From assembly GCA_945900755.1 (NCBI GenBank), contig CAMDKS010000020.1, forward strand, positions 1 through 63,298: a stretch of DNA of 63,298 nucleotides, read 5' to 3'. The position numbers and the translations under genes are program-made. Position 1 is the first letter of the stretch. Each line of letters opens with the position of its first letter. The DNA is from Bdellovibrio sp. ZAP7. Lineage in GTDB: Bacteria; Bdellovibrionota_B; Oligoflexia; Oligoflexales; RGVZ01. The notes below the pieces were generated by a model that did not search any database, was not told the origin of the DNA, and worked only from the letters and a program-made list of their open reading frames with translations. This document shows, in pieces, positions 17,723 to 25,528 of the stretch.

Positions 17723-18958
17723 TCAGGAAAAATCAGACGACAAGCCCTCGTCGCGGCTGAACCAAAGACTAGTCGCGCAAAATAGAAGCAATAAATAGCG
17801 GACCTCGCTGTCCTGAACTGCATTTTGAGTCATTCCACCGGTAGCAAAAAGGACCGGTGTCAAAGCAAGCGCCAGCTGGTGCCACCTTTCGGTGTGAATC
17901 GATCTTCGAATTTTCAAAAACCACCACAATAGAAAACTTATGAAGGCGAGTGTAGGTACGAACCCGCCCTCAACGGCATATTGCAGGTACATATTGTGGG
18001 CTTCGTACATGCGTTTAATATGCCCGAGGCCAATTTTTTCATAAAATGGTTTGCGGTCGGCCGATTCTAATCCTGCACCATGTCCAAGAATGGGCGCATC
18101 CTTAAACATCTCAACGTGGGCATGCCAAAAAGCGATTCGGTCGTCAGGGTAGGTGGTTTCATGGTCACCGCGTTGACCAGACATGACGTTTTGAAAGTGG
18201 AAGGCGATGGGATTTGGGATGGTGATGGCTGCAAAGAAAATAATGACGCTGAGGGCGGCTGCGGCAATCATTTGTTTTCGCGGTAGGAGTTTAATTGCAA
18301 GAAAAATAAAGGTCAGGCCCGTCAGGGAGATAACGGAAATTGATTGGCTTGTGGCTACGATGATCATGGATGAGAGGGCGATCACCCAGCTTTGCCACTG
18401 CCGAGGCTTTCCCATAAGTCGTGCAAGGGACCATGGAACCAATACCAACATTGAATAGGCGAATGTTAGTGGGTGGCTATAGAAGCCTTGTGCCCGTTTA
18501 ATTTGCGGCACAATATGGATGCCTTGAATTTTCCAACCGATTAAAAACTGGGACATGGCGACAACGGCCATCAACGTCAAAAGGCCGGTCACCAAATTCA
18601 ACAACAGGTCTCGGCGAATGGGCTGGGGCCTTAGACTGACCGCAGCCACCACCATGAAGCAGGAATAGGTGTAACCCCAAAAAAAACGTCCAGCTTCCTT
18701 GCTGTCTCCCCGAGCATAGGTTGCGATGACAATAGGAATAATGATCATAGCCCAAAGAGTGGCGTATTGGCGGATCATTGGTGTGGCGAGGGTCAAGCGC
18801 AAAGACTTTCCTTTGTCCAAAACACTAAAGATAATGAACGCAAGCAAGGAGAGACCTAGTCCAATGTTCTGACCGGCGACTCCGAGGGGCGCAACGAGCA
18901 TCGCAAAAAAAGGAATGCTGGTGGCTAGTTGTGAATTGCGATTGAGTATTTTGGTCAA
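17723..18958 (-). CDS. O-antigen ligase/polymerase family membrane protein
   Basis: 411 residues with about ten to twelve hydrophobic helices and one larger periplasmic loop. The Wzy_C/WaaL signature is visible as ILGHGAGLESADRK followed by EAHNMYLQYAVEGG, a region carrying the conserved His and Arg residues. Such proteins join O-antigen to lipid A-core or polymerise surface glycans. The start is TTG (18958) with GGAG about eight bases upstream; no ATG lies near. It is downstream of a glycosyltransferase (69-base gap) on the same strand, supporting a role in surface polysaccharide. Confidence 0.88.
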   Translation of the reverse strand: MTKILNRNSQLATSIPFFAMLVAPLGVAGQNIGLGLSLLAFIIFSVLDKGKSLRLTLATPMIRQYATLWAMIIIPIVIATYARGDSKEAGRFFWGYTYSCFMVVAAVSLRPQPIRRDLLLNLVTGLLTLMAVVAMSQFLIGWKIQGIHIVPQIKRAQGFYSHPLTFAYSMLVLVPWSLARLMGKPRQWQSWVIALSSMIIVATSQSISVISLTGLTFIFLAIKLLPRKQMIAAAALSVIIFFAAITIPNPIAFHFQNVMSGQRGDHETTYPDDRIAFWHAHVEMFKDAPILGHGAGLESADRKPFYEKIGLGHIKRMYEAHNMYLQYAVEGGFVPTLAFISFLLWWFLKIRRSIHTERWHQLALALTPVLFATGGMTQNAVQDSEVRYLLLLFCATSLWFSRDEGLSSDFS

Positions 18959-19027
18959 AGGGGAATCTCCATCTTAGGTGACAAGAATCGGTGGCAAGGC
19001 TCGGCTAGCAGCAAGTTACCACCTTCG

Positions 19028-20275
19028 TCAGATCAAAGTCTGTAATTCAGCTAAAAAATTTGCTGCAACAACACGGTCACTAAATCTTGCGAGGGCCTGC
19101 TCGCTCATACGTTTTCGTTCTCTTGGGGAATCCGTCAGCACGCATTTGACGGCAGCCGCAAGAACGTCGAGAAAAGCCTGGGGGTTATTTTCCGGAAAAA
19201 TTCGGCAAGAATCCGCAATCACATTTGGAATTTCACCAGAATCTGAACCGATAACCACACAACCACAGGCCATGGCTTCAATGATGACACGTCCAAATTG
19301 TTCTTTCCAGTGCGGAGCGGTAAGACTCGGGACGATAAGAACATCGACTGACTGATAGAATGCAGATATTTCTGCAGCGGCGATAGGCCCTCGGTAGATT
19401 GCGTTGACGCCCAGTTTTTTTAGAGCGTCGATTTTTGCAATGATCTGGAGTTTCAGAGGGCCGTCACCTGCGATGGCTATGGTCGAGTTGGTTAGGTGTA
19501 GGTCTTTAGCTTTCGCACTATCGCTATACGTCTCAATAAGGGTGTCGAGAATTTGGGAGATTCCTTTTTCAGGCAGCAAGCTTCCTGCATAGCCAATGGT
19601 GACAGTACGTTGACTGTGATTAGGATCGTCCGTTTTTTTTGGACAAAAAACAAGGGGATCAAACCACATGGGTAGTCTAATGCACCGTCCTTTGAATCCG
19701 TGAGAGCGCAAAACCTGCTCATGTTCAGCGCCTGCGACCGCGATAGCATCAGCGCATTTAAACAGTAGGTATTGGATCAAGATTAAGGGGAGCGGCAATT
19801 TTTTTTGAATATTTTGAAAGCCATAAAAAAGCAGACGCGGTCTGGGGCCTGCAAAGCAGGTGCGCCATCTGGTCTTCAGTAGCGTGAGGACTGTGAACAA
19901 GGCGGTTAGAGAGTAGGGTTCTGCAAAGCAAAGAAATATTTTAGGGCGTGGAGACCCCTTTAACCAATGGCGCATCGTGGTGCCGAGGCGTTTGAACCAT
20001 ACGGCTTGTGTGTGAAAGCGCCTTACTGGAAGTGTAATGAGCGGGGGATTTTGCGGATCATTGCCGTCGCAAACTAGGTCTTGCATGCCTCCCTCACGAA
20101 ACTGGTGGGGTGCAATCATGGTTACAGACCAGCCAGACTGAAGGGCTAACTCCCTCCAAACGCTGCGGTAGCCTGCCACGACTAGGCTTTGCCATTGGAC
20201 TAGAAAGTCGACAGGGTCGGCACTATTGCGTGTATGGCTAGGAGCATTGTTTTGGCGAGAATTGAGACCGTTCAT
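19028..20275 (-). CDS. GT-B glycosyltransferase (family 4-like)
   Basis: 415 residues from the ATG at 20275, chosen because it overlaps the trmH stop as ATGA; a longer frame would run 60 bases into trmH. The C-terminal Rossmann half shows IGYAGSLLPEKGI, IAGDGPLK and the EX7E-type EQFGRVIIEAMACGC-VVIGSD region, all characteristic of GT4 retaining glycosyltransferases. It probably adds a sugar from a nucleotide donor during lipopolysaccharide or capsule synthesis, consistent with the O-antigen ligase downstream. Donor and acceptor cannot be told from sequence alone. Confidence 0.9.
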   Translation of the reverse strand: MNGLNSRQNNAPSHTRNSADPVDFLVQWQSLVVAGYRSVWRELALQSGWSVTMIAPHQFREGGMQDLVCDGNDPQNPPLITLPVRRFHTQAVWFKRLGTTMRHWLKGSPRPKIFLCFAEPYSLTALFTVLTLLKTRWRTCFAGPRPRLLFYGFQNIQKKLPLPLILIQYLLFKCADAIAVAGAEHEQVLRSHGFKGRCIRLPMWFDPLVFCPKKTDDPNHSQRTVTIGYAGSLLPEKGISQILDTLIETYSDSAKAKDLHLTNSTIAIAGDGPLKLQIIAKIDALKKLGVNAIYRGPIAAAEISAFYQSVDVLIVPSLTAPHWKEQFGRVIIEAMACGCVVIGSDSGEIPNVIADSCRIFPENNPQAFLDVLAAAVKCVLTDSPRERKRMSEQALARFSDRVVAANFLAELQTLI

Positions 20276-20943
20276 TTTTGCTCGCGAAGGCGTGGCAGTT
20301 GGAGTGGCCACGAGGTAATTTGGCGACAAATCCATTTGTTCAGTAATTTATCACGTTCGGCGGTTGAAACATAGTATGTTTGCGCGCCGAGAGTTTTGCG
20401 TGCCCGCGAACTTAAGTCGTGTAGTGTAATGGCGGCGCAAACACTTATGTTCAAACTTTCGACGATTCCAAACATCGGAATCGTAAAGCAAATATCGGCC
20501 TTATCGCGCCAATCTGTGGTGAGTCCTCCGTGCTCGTTGCCAAAGGCGACGGCTATCGGGCGGTCAATCGGCAAATTTTCTAGGGATACGGCTTTGCCGT
20601 GAGGAAACGCGGCAGCGATCAGATAGCCTTGACGGCGAAGACTGTCAATGCACGCAGCCTCGCTTTCGTGTTTGCTGATATCAACCCACTCGTCAACGCC
20701 GCGTGCCACGGTTGAGGCACTAAATTTTGTAGTCAACGAGACGACATCAACGTCTTGGATTCCAAAAGCTTCGGCTGAGCGGATGCACGCACTCACGTTG
20801 TGTGGCTGGTGGACGTCTTGCACCACAAGGCGGACGCGGCGTGTTCGTTGCTCAGCGGTCTTTAGCATTCGCTCGCGGCGATGGTCAGTAAGCTGTGGCG
20901 ATAGGAGGGCCCAGGCGTCATCGGGAATGATCGGCAGATTCAC
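20272..20943 (-). CDS. trmH: TrmH-like tRNA (Gm18) 2'-O-methyltransferase (SPOUT)
   Basis: 223 residues, typical for TrmH. SPOUT motif 1 is HNVSACIRSAEAFGI with the catalytic Arg at R55, motif 2 is FGNEHGG (134-140), and motif 3 is IPMFGIVESLNISVC, forming the S-adenosylmethionine knot. TrmH methylates the 2'-OH of G18 in the tRNA D-loop. The start is GTG (20943), eight bases past the upstream coiled-coil gene's stop, with GGAG inside the end of that gene. Its overlap with a glycosyltransferase gene joins RNA modification to envelope genes in one transcript, presumably by chance. Confidence 0.9.
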   Translation of the reverse strand: MNLPIIPDDAWALLSPQLTDHRRERMLKTAEQRTRRVRLVVQDVHQPHNVSACIRSAEAFGIQDVDVVSLTTKFSASTVARGVDEWVDISKHESEAACIDSLRRQGYLIAAAFPHGKAVSLENLPIDRPIAVAFGNEHGGLTTDWRDKADICFTIPMFGIVESLNISVCAAITLHDLSSRARKTLGAQTYYVSTAERDKLLNKWICRQITSWPLQLPRLREQK

Positions 20944-20948
20944 GTAGA

Positions 20949-21818
20949 TTAGTGCTCCGAAGATCGCAAGGCTTGCTTCTCAGCAGCGAGTTCATCTTCG
21001 GCACTAAATTCAAGAAGTGAGCTGCCAATACGAGCAAGGGCTTCGCCTACGATAGGGCCAATGGACTGTGCCAAAATAGGATCGTTTGGTTGGGCCACCG
21101 AGCTTGATGTTAGAATCCAAGTGGCCATTTTTTTGAGTGCAATTTCCCAATTTTGGCTGCGCTCATCCGACATTTCGCGGAGCCCTCTCATGGAGGTGAA
21201 AAGGGTTTCGTTATGGGTGGAGCGACGACGAAGGGTGTCGACCGTGTGTAGATTGATGGTGGGTCGCGCCTTCAATTGCTTTAGTTCTTGGGTTTGTTCG
21301 CCGAGTTGTTTTAGAAGCTTTTGATTGTCAGTTTTAAGATTTGCGAGAGCATATTTGGCTTCGTCATCGTTTTGCTGGCGCAGGGAGTTTTGTTCCACAA
21401 GCCGCATCACGGCGAGACTTCGTTCATCCTCGATCGTTTCGAAGAGTTTCAAAATATGATCGCGCTGGGCCTCGATATCTGCAATTTTTTTATTAAAATA
21501 GGTTTGCTTTTCAAGCAAAGTGTTTTCAATGACGGAGGTCTGGTGGTTGGCTTCGGCAAGGACGGTGATGGCTTTTTGTTGCTCGTGCCGACGATTATGT
21601 TGAACTTGTTCGAGGGCGACGCAAGCGGTCTTGTATTGAGTTAGCTCTTTGGTTTGGGCTGCGAAGTTCTGCGCACTTTTAGCTATGTGCCGGTTTAATT
21701 TATTATTTTGAATAAAATAGTAGAATCCTACGAGTGCACTGGAAATAGCGAAGATCAAAGCAATAATTGCAAGCATAATAAGACTCCAGAAGTAATCTCT
21801 AAAAAATCGCGATGGCAT
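20949..21818 (-). CDS. Membrane-anchored coiled-coil protein, unknown
   Basis: About 289 residues from the ATG at 21818 (a TTG at 21827 is an alternative; neither has a clear ribosome site). One membrane helix near the N-terminus (about 10-35) is followed by ~150 residues of charged heptad-like sequence rich in Gln, Glu and Lys with no Pro, a predicted coiled coil, then a helical C-terminal domain. I recognise no family. The architecture is common among periplasmic or cytoplasmic scaffold proteins of the envelope. It is probably the first gene of the minus-strand unit with trmH, the glycosyltransferase and the ligase. Confidence 0.65.
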   Translation of the reverse strand: MPSRFFRDYFWSLIMLAIIALIFAISSALVGFYYFIQNNKLNRHIAKSAQNFAAQTKELTQYKTACVALEQVQHNRRHEQQKAITVLAEANHQTSVIENTLLEKQTYFNKKIADIEAQRDHILKLFETIEDERSLAVMRLVEQNSLRQQNDDEAKYALANLKTDNQKLLKQLGEQTQELKQLKARPTINLHTVDTLRRRSTHNETLFTSMRGLREMSDERSQNWEIALKKMATWILTSSSVAQPNDPILAQSIGPIVGEALARIGSSLLEFSAEDELAAEKQALRSSEH

Positions 21819-22051
21819 GTCTGCCAAGGGAAAAAAGCATACAACATATTTCTAGCAAGTCCTAGAAAAAGGCGTGAACTCGGCAATTTCTACCTAGTCT
21901 TTAGCGCAGGCGTGATTCGCTAGGCATAAATGCGTCGTAGGCAAAGGGTTGTCTTAAGGGTTAAAATTATGTTTAGGAGGAGATTGTGTGGATCGCTTGT
22001 GGCAAACAAAAGGCCAAGGCGGTCAAAAACGGTCGAACGAAAACGTGCCAT

Positions 22052-22071
22052 TGATCTAGACTGATAGATCA
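22052..22071 (-). terminator. Hairpin just downstream of tRNA-Gly
   Basis: A perfect 7-bp inverted repeat TGATCTA/TAGATCA with a 6-base loop begins about 10 bases after the tRNA CCA end on the minus strand. A four-T run (CGTTTT) follows about eight bases later. It is the best candidate for the tRNA transcript end, though the T-tract is short and distant. Confidence 0.4.
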
Positions 22072-22080
22072 TTTCTGTAA

Positions 22081-22157
22081 TGGAGCGGGTGAAGAGATTC
22101 GAACTCTCGACCTTCGCGATGGCAACGCGACGCTCTAGCCAACTGAGCTACACCCGC
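22081..22157 (-). tRNA. tRNA-Gly (anticodon GCC), CCA encoded
   Basis: Read on the minus strand the 77 bases fold as a full cloverleaf. The acceptor stem is GCGGGTG with CACCCGC, the D-arm GCTC/GAGC, the anticodon stem TCGCG/CGCGA around loop TTGCCAT (anticodon GCC), and the T-arm GAGAG/CTCTT around TTCGAAT. The discriminator U is followed by an encoded CCA. No second copy of the tRNA 3' end, as expected of an integrated element, was noticed in the window. Confidence 0.98.
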
Positions 22158-22195
22158 ATTCTCCGAAAACAGAATCCTGTGAAACAGGAGCCATG

Positions 22196-22224
22196 TATTT
22201 AGGTCAGACGGTGGGAATGGTCAA
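22196..22224 (-). promoter_or_regulatory. Sigma70-type promoter for tRNA-Gly
   Basis: On the minus strand TTGACC (22224-22219) and TAAATA (22201-22196) are separated by exactly 17 bases. The -10 element ends 38 bases before the tRNA 5' end. A 6-bp hairpin (22175-22189, TCCTGT/ACAGGA) would lie at the very start of the leader. The -35 matches consensus at five of six positions, the -10 at only three. Confidence 0.5.
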
Positions 22225-22337
22225 GAGGAGATTTTGAGAATTTAGGTTTCCAGAGTAATATCTTGAGCTAAGTGACTAATAAGTAGAGGCTGCAGCTTAA
22301 AATATAGGCGATACAAGCTGGTCGAAGAGGAGGGGAT

Positions 22338-22919
22338 ATGGACATATTTAAGACGGTGGGCGAGTGGCTAAGTGGTGTGTTGCCGGGGGACTCTTCAAGT
22401 GAGGCCGTAGGCCGATCAACTAAGCGCAGCTCTACGTCGGACGTGATGAAGTCTCGACAGCAAACGTTGGAAATGCGCTATAAAATATTAGAAGACCAGC
22501 TCCAAGTTGAAACGATATTTAAACGCTTAGCCGTGCCCTTACTTGAGCTATGTGACACCCTATCTTCGTCAGCGCGAGTGAACGGCGGCGGGAAGGTCAT
22601 TCTCCGTGAGCTAGGAACCACTGACGACCGCAGGAGCTACGTGTACATGAAGCCGATGAGTGAGTATGGCTGGTTGATGGAGCGAAGTGGGGCGGGTTGG
22701 AGGACCAGTCGTGCTGAAAAAATCATTGGCGCTCGTGTGTTTATGCGAAGCCACCAAGATCCGTGGGACGTCGTGACGGTGTGGACGGATCCTCATGGCG
22801 AGGGTCTGATGCGGATTCGTAGTCAGCGATTTGGGGGCGAGCTTCTTAGCATGCCTGAGTACTGGCGCCGATTATCTGAGTCTTTTGTTGACATTTTTAC
22901 TGGCGGCCAGGAGCACTGA
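22338..22919 (+). CDS. Unknown protein, first gene of ExbBD operon
   Basis: 193 residues without a signal peptide or membrane helix. The N-terminal ~60 residues contain a polar, helical, possibly coiled segment (MKSRQQTLEMRYKILEDQLQ begins near 37). The rest is mixed alpha/beta with several Trp and Arg. I recognise no family. GAGGAGGGG precedes the ATG. Its stop is one base before the GTG of the barrel-like gene, and ExbB and ExbD follow, so it is probably a cytoplasmic or membrane-peripheral part of whatever this energised system does. Confidence 0.7.
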   Translation: MDIFKTVGEWLSGVLPGDSSSEAVGRSTKRSSTSDVMKSRQQTLEMRYKILEDQLQVETIFKRLAVPLLELCDTLSSSARVNGGGKVILRELGTTDDRRSYVYMKPMSEYGWLMERSGAGWRTSRAEKIIGARVFMRSHQDPWDVVTVWTDPHGEGLMRIRSQRFGGELLSMPEYWRRLSESFVDIFTGGQEH

Positions 22920-22920
22920 A

Positions 22921-23613
22921 GTGAATGTCTTTGGTTTAAAAGTCAGAGTCCCCGATTCCATGGGGGCTTTATTTACTGGGAACATCGTGGTGTCGATGTT
23001 GGTGGTTGCGCCTGCGGCCATTTTTACGGCACTCTTATTTGTCGAATCCCCGTGTGAGGCAGGCGGTTTTCTCGCTGTTGGTCCGCAGTGGGTTAATTTC
23101 GTGTTTGAGCCAAAGGTTCAAGAGGAAACGCCTAACTACTATGGCTACGGTGCGAGAGCTAGTGCTGGATATTCAGTTGATCAGGTGGTCGATCTGGCTC
23201 TTTACGGGGAATATAGTCCCGGACGATTGAATTCAGCGTCGTCTTCGGGTTCCACGGCGGTTGTGTTAGACTATGGTGGTGAGATTGGGGTTCGAATTTT
23301 GCAGACAATGTATTTAGCCGCACGTGGTGGTCAATGGAAGTATCAACTCAGTAGAAGAACGGCTCCCGAGGAGGTCGGAGGTTCGTGGACTGGTGTTGGT
23401 GGAGCGGCCTCTTTTGGCTTGCTTCTTCCTGTCAACAAAGAGGTACAATGGCAAGCATCTCTTGATGTCGGGCAGGCCCTTGTCAAAAAGACCAATCTTG
23501 AGGTTGACGATGTAGAGACGAAGGCCAGAGTCATTTCTCGGGCAAGCGTCACAATTTCATTTGTGTATAATGCCCGAGACACAGTTTCGGCATGGGGCTC
23601 ACTTTTTAATTGA
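22921..23613 (+). CDS. Probable outer-membrane or periplasmic beta-rich protein in ExbBD operon
   Basis: 230 residues from a GTG at 22921, chosen because AGGAG lies eight bases upstream and the previous gene stops at 22919; an upstream ATG at 22831 would overlap that gene by 89 bases. A hydrophobic segment near 22-42 could be a signal or anchor. The rest alternates short aromatic/hydrophobic strands with Gly-rich turns (YGYGARASAGYS, ASFGLLLPV), typical of a small beta-barrel, ending FVYNARDTVSAWGSLFN. No known family is recognised. Being in an ExbB/ExbD operon suggests an envelope role. Confidence 0.65.
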   Translation: MNVFGLKVRVPDSMGALFTGNIVVSMLVVAPAAIFTALLFVESPCEAGGFLAVGPQWVNFVFEPKVQEETPNYYGYGARASAGYSVDQVVDLALYGEYSPGRLNSASSSGSTAVVLDYGGEIGVRILQTMYLAARGGQWKYQLSRRTAPEEVGGSWTGVGGAASFGLLLPVNKEVQWQASLDVGQALVKKTNLEVDDVETKARVISRASVTISFVYNARDTVSAWGSLFN

Positions 23614-23645
23614 TATAGAACAATGAACTAAGGAGAAAAAACGAA

Positions 23646-24287
23646 ATGGACGGACAAGCAAACGAAGGTTTCGATATCGTTCAAAATCTCATGGGCATCT
23701 CTGCCCTTGGCACCGAGTGGGTACTGTGGTTGCTAATCATACTGAGTATCTGTAGTTTTGCCGTCATTCTTGAGCGGGGAATATTTTTTTTCAAAATGAA
23801 AATGGACATGTTTGATTTTACCGAAAAATTGACAAAGCTCCTTGAAGCTAATGATTGGGATGCCGTCAAAAAACTATGTGAGACATCTCCTGCATTAGTC
23901 TGTCAAACAATTTTGCGTGGTGTTGCGGCGCGCGGCCGCGGGATGCATGCGATGGAGGAGAGTATGAATGGCTTTCTTATTGGCCACCGTCAGAAGATGG
24001 ATCAGGGCTTAGTCATTCTTGGTACCCTTGGTAATAATGCGCCATTTATCGGTTTATTTGGCACCGTACTCGGGATCATCATTGCTTTTCGCGACCTTGC
24101 GATGAATCCTCAAGGCGGAGCCACTGTAGTGATGCGTGGCATTTCTGAGGCTTTAATTGCAACGGCCGTAGGTCTTATGGTCGCTATCCCAGCAGTCATT
24201 GCCTACAATTTCTTTCAGCGTCTTGTGAAACGTCACGTTAGCACGGCCGAGGCACTTAGCCGGCTTGTCTTGTCGCATAAAGCATAG
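23646..24287 (+). CDS. exbB: ExbB/TolQ/MotA-family proton channel protein
   Basis: 213 residues with the three membrane helices of the MotA/TolQ/ExbB family: about 20-42, 118-140 and 160-185. Family landmarks are LGTLGNNAPFIGLFGTVLGII in helix 2 (split at residue ~123) and ISEALIATAVGLMVAIPAV in helix 3. It forms a pentameric channel with ExbD that converts proton flow into work on a TonB-like or other envelope partner. A clear AGGAG ribosome site is present. ExbD starts 12 bases after the stop. No TonB gene is seen within the window. Confidence 0.93.
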   Translation: MDGQANEGFDIVQNLMGISALGTEWVLWLLIILSICSFAVILERGIFFFKMKMDMFDFTEKLTKLLEANDWDAVKKLCETSPALVCQTILRGVAARGRGMHAMEESMNGFLIGHRQKMDQGLVILGTLGNNAPFIGLFGTVLGIIIAFRDLAMNPQGGATVVMRGISEALIATAVGLMVAIPAVIAYNFFQRLVKRHVSTAEALSRLVLSHKA

Positions 24288-24298
24288 GGAGAATCGAT

Positions 24299-24721
24299 AT
24301 GGCCGGTGGATCAATGAATCAAGACGACGACGAGATCACAGGCATCAACGTCACGCCTCTTGTCGATGTGATGCTCGTTCTTTTGATTGTTTTTATGGTG
24401 ACGTCAACCTACATCGTACAGCAGTCAATACAGGTGCAGTTACCGAAGGCTGATACTGGAGAAAATACTCCGCACACTAAGAATTTAGCCTTTGTGATTG
24501 ATAAATCGGGAGCTATTTTTCTTGATGGAAAACTAATTCAATTAGAAGAAATTGCCGTCAGAGTGAGAGCCGAGAAGGCCAGCGACGATAAGGTTCAACT
24601 TCAAGCTTTAGTGGCAGCTGACAAAAATACGCCGCATGGTTTCGTGGTTGGATTAATCGACGCAGTACGTCGCCAAGGTATTACTGATTTGGCCATTAAC
24701 GTCGAAAAAACAAGTATGTGA
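24299..24721 (+). CDS. exbD: ExbD/TolR-family protein
   Basis: 140 residues: a short cytoplasmic acidic N-terminus, one membrane helix (about 20-42) and a periplasmic domain. The helix has the signature INVTPLVDVMLVLLIVFM with the conserved proton-carrying Asp at D23. GGGAG precedes the ATG at 24299; an internal ATG at 24314 is less well supported. It works with the ExbB encoded upstream. It ends nine bases before the stop of a convergent unknown gene. Confidence 0.93.
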   Translation: MAGGSMNQDDDEITGINVTPLVDVMLVLLIVFMVTSTYIVQQSIQVQLPKADTGENTPHTKNLAFVIDKSGAIFLDGKLIQLEEIAVRVRAEKASDDKVQLQALVAADKNTPHGFVVGLIDAVRRQGITDLAINVEKTSM

Positions 24722-24730
24722 CAGGCCCTA

Positions 24731-25525
24731 TTACTTAACGGCTTTAATTCTTATTTCCGTGAGCGTTTTTAATTCGCGTAGTGCGTCGCCGGCTGCGACC
24801 GAGGCGAGGTCTGCATTTACAAGGTGAGCAAATTGAGCGGATGCGTTCAATTGAGCCATTTTTAGGCGAATATCTGTGAAATCGACAATGAGCTGGCTTT
24901 GTTCTTCCGCCTTATTTCTGGATATTTGCCGATCTTTCCCGGTGATTTTTTGGAAGACAATTAGGGACGGCGCATGCTTAGGATCCATGCCAAATTGTCG
25001 GAGAAACAAACCAAGTTGTACTCGGTGCTCATCCGAAGAATGAGCAAAAGTTTTGACCAAAAATGCTTTGAAATCTTCAGTGGAACGAAGCCTAGCCCCC
25101 TTGAACAATTTTTCCATGTGGAACCGGCCAATCCAAAGCATGAGGATGCGAAATCTTTGCTCAGATGTCTCACGCAATGTCGCCTGAAGGTTGTCATTAT
25201 TCATAATATCGCGCAGTTTTTTTGTTCGCCGATCCGAGCGTACATCGGCGTTGTGTGCCACAGCCTTTCCATAGGCATAACGCAGTAATTCCCAGTCAGA
25301 AAATGTGAGGTCAATCAAGTCTTTCTTTTGAGCGGCGATGGCTGCGTGCTCGTTGAGATTTTTTGGTTCAGTCGGCATGACTGATTTTGCGGAAAAGCGT
25401 TCATCGAACTTTACCACTAAAGATTCATTCTTTTGGCTATGTTCGTACTTTGCGCGAGCTGCGAATTCGTTGGCATCAATGGCTTTACCTAAATCGACGA
25501 CGTCTAAAAGACTAGCTACTTTCAT
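24731..25525 (-). CDS. Unknown helical protein coupled to hybrid histidine kinase
   Basis: 264 residues, soluble, mostly helical and charged, with no signal peptide, membrane segment or recognisable motif. Its ATG is three bases after the kinase stop, and the strong AAGGAGG ribosome site is made by the last kinase codons (Lys-Glu-Asp), so translation of the two is tied. This suggests a partner, substrate or output for the orphan hybrid kinase. It could be a response-regulator-independent effector, but that is inference from position only. Confidence 0.7.
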   Translation of the reverse strand: MKVASLLDVVDLGKAIDANEFAARAKYEHSQKNESLVVKFDERFSAKSVMPTEPKNLNEHAAIAAQKKDLIDLTFSDWELLRYAYGKAVAHNADVRSDRRTKKLRDIMNNDNLQATLRETSEQRFRILMLWIGRFHMEKLFKGARLRSTEDFKAFLVKTFAHSSDEHRVQLGLFLRQFGMDPKHAPSLIVFQKITGKDRQISRNKAEEQSQLIVDFTDIRLKMAQLNASAQFAHLVNADLASVAAGDALRELKTLTEIRIKAVK

Positions 25526-25528
25526 GAC

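Noticed and set aside
22081-22157. tRNA-Gly as an integration site of a mobile element.
   Set aside because: No duplicated tRNA 3' end, integrase or phage gene was seen on either side.
22831-22920. Upstream ATG extending the barrel-like gene into the preceding gene.
   Set aside because: It would overlap the previous ORF by 89 bases; GTG at 22921 has AGGAG at correct spacing and starts one base after the prior stop.
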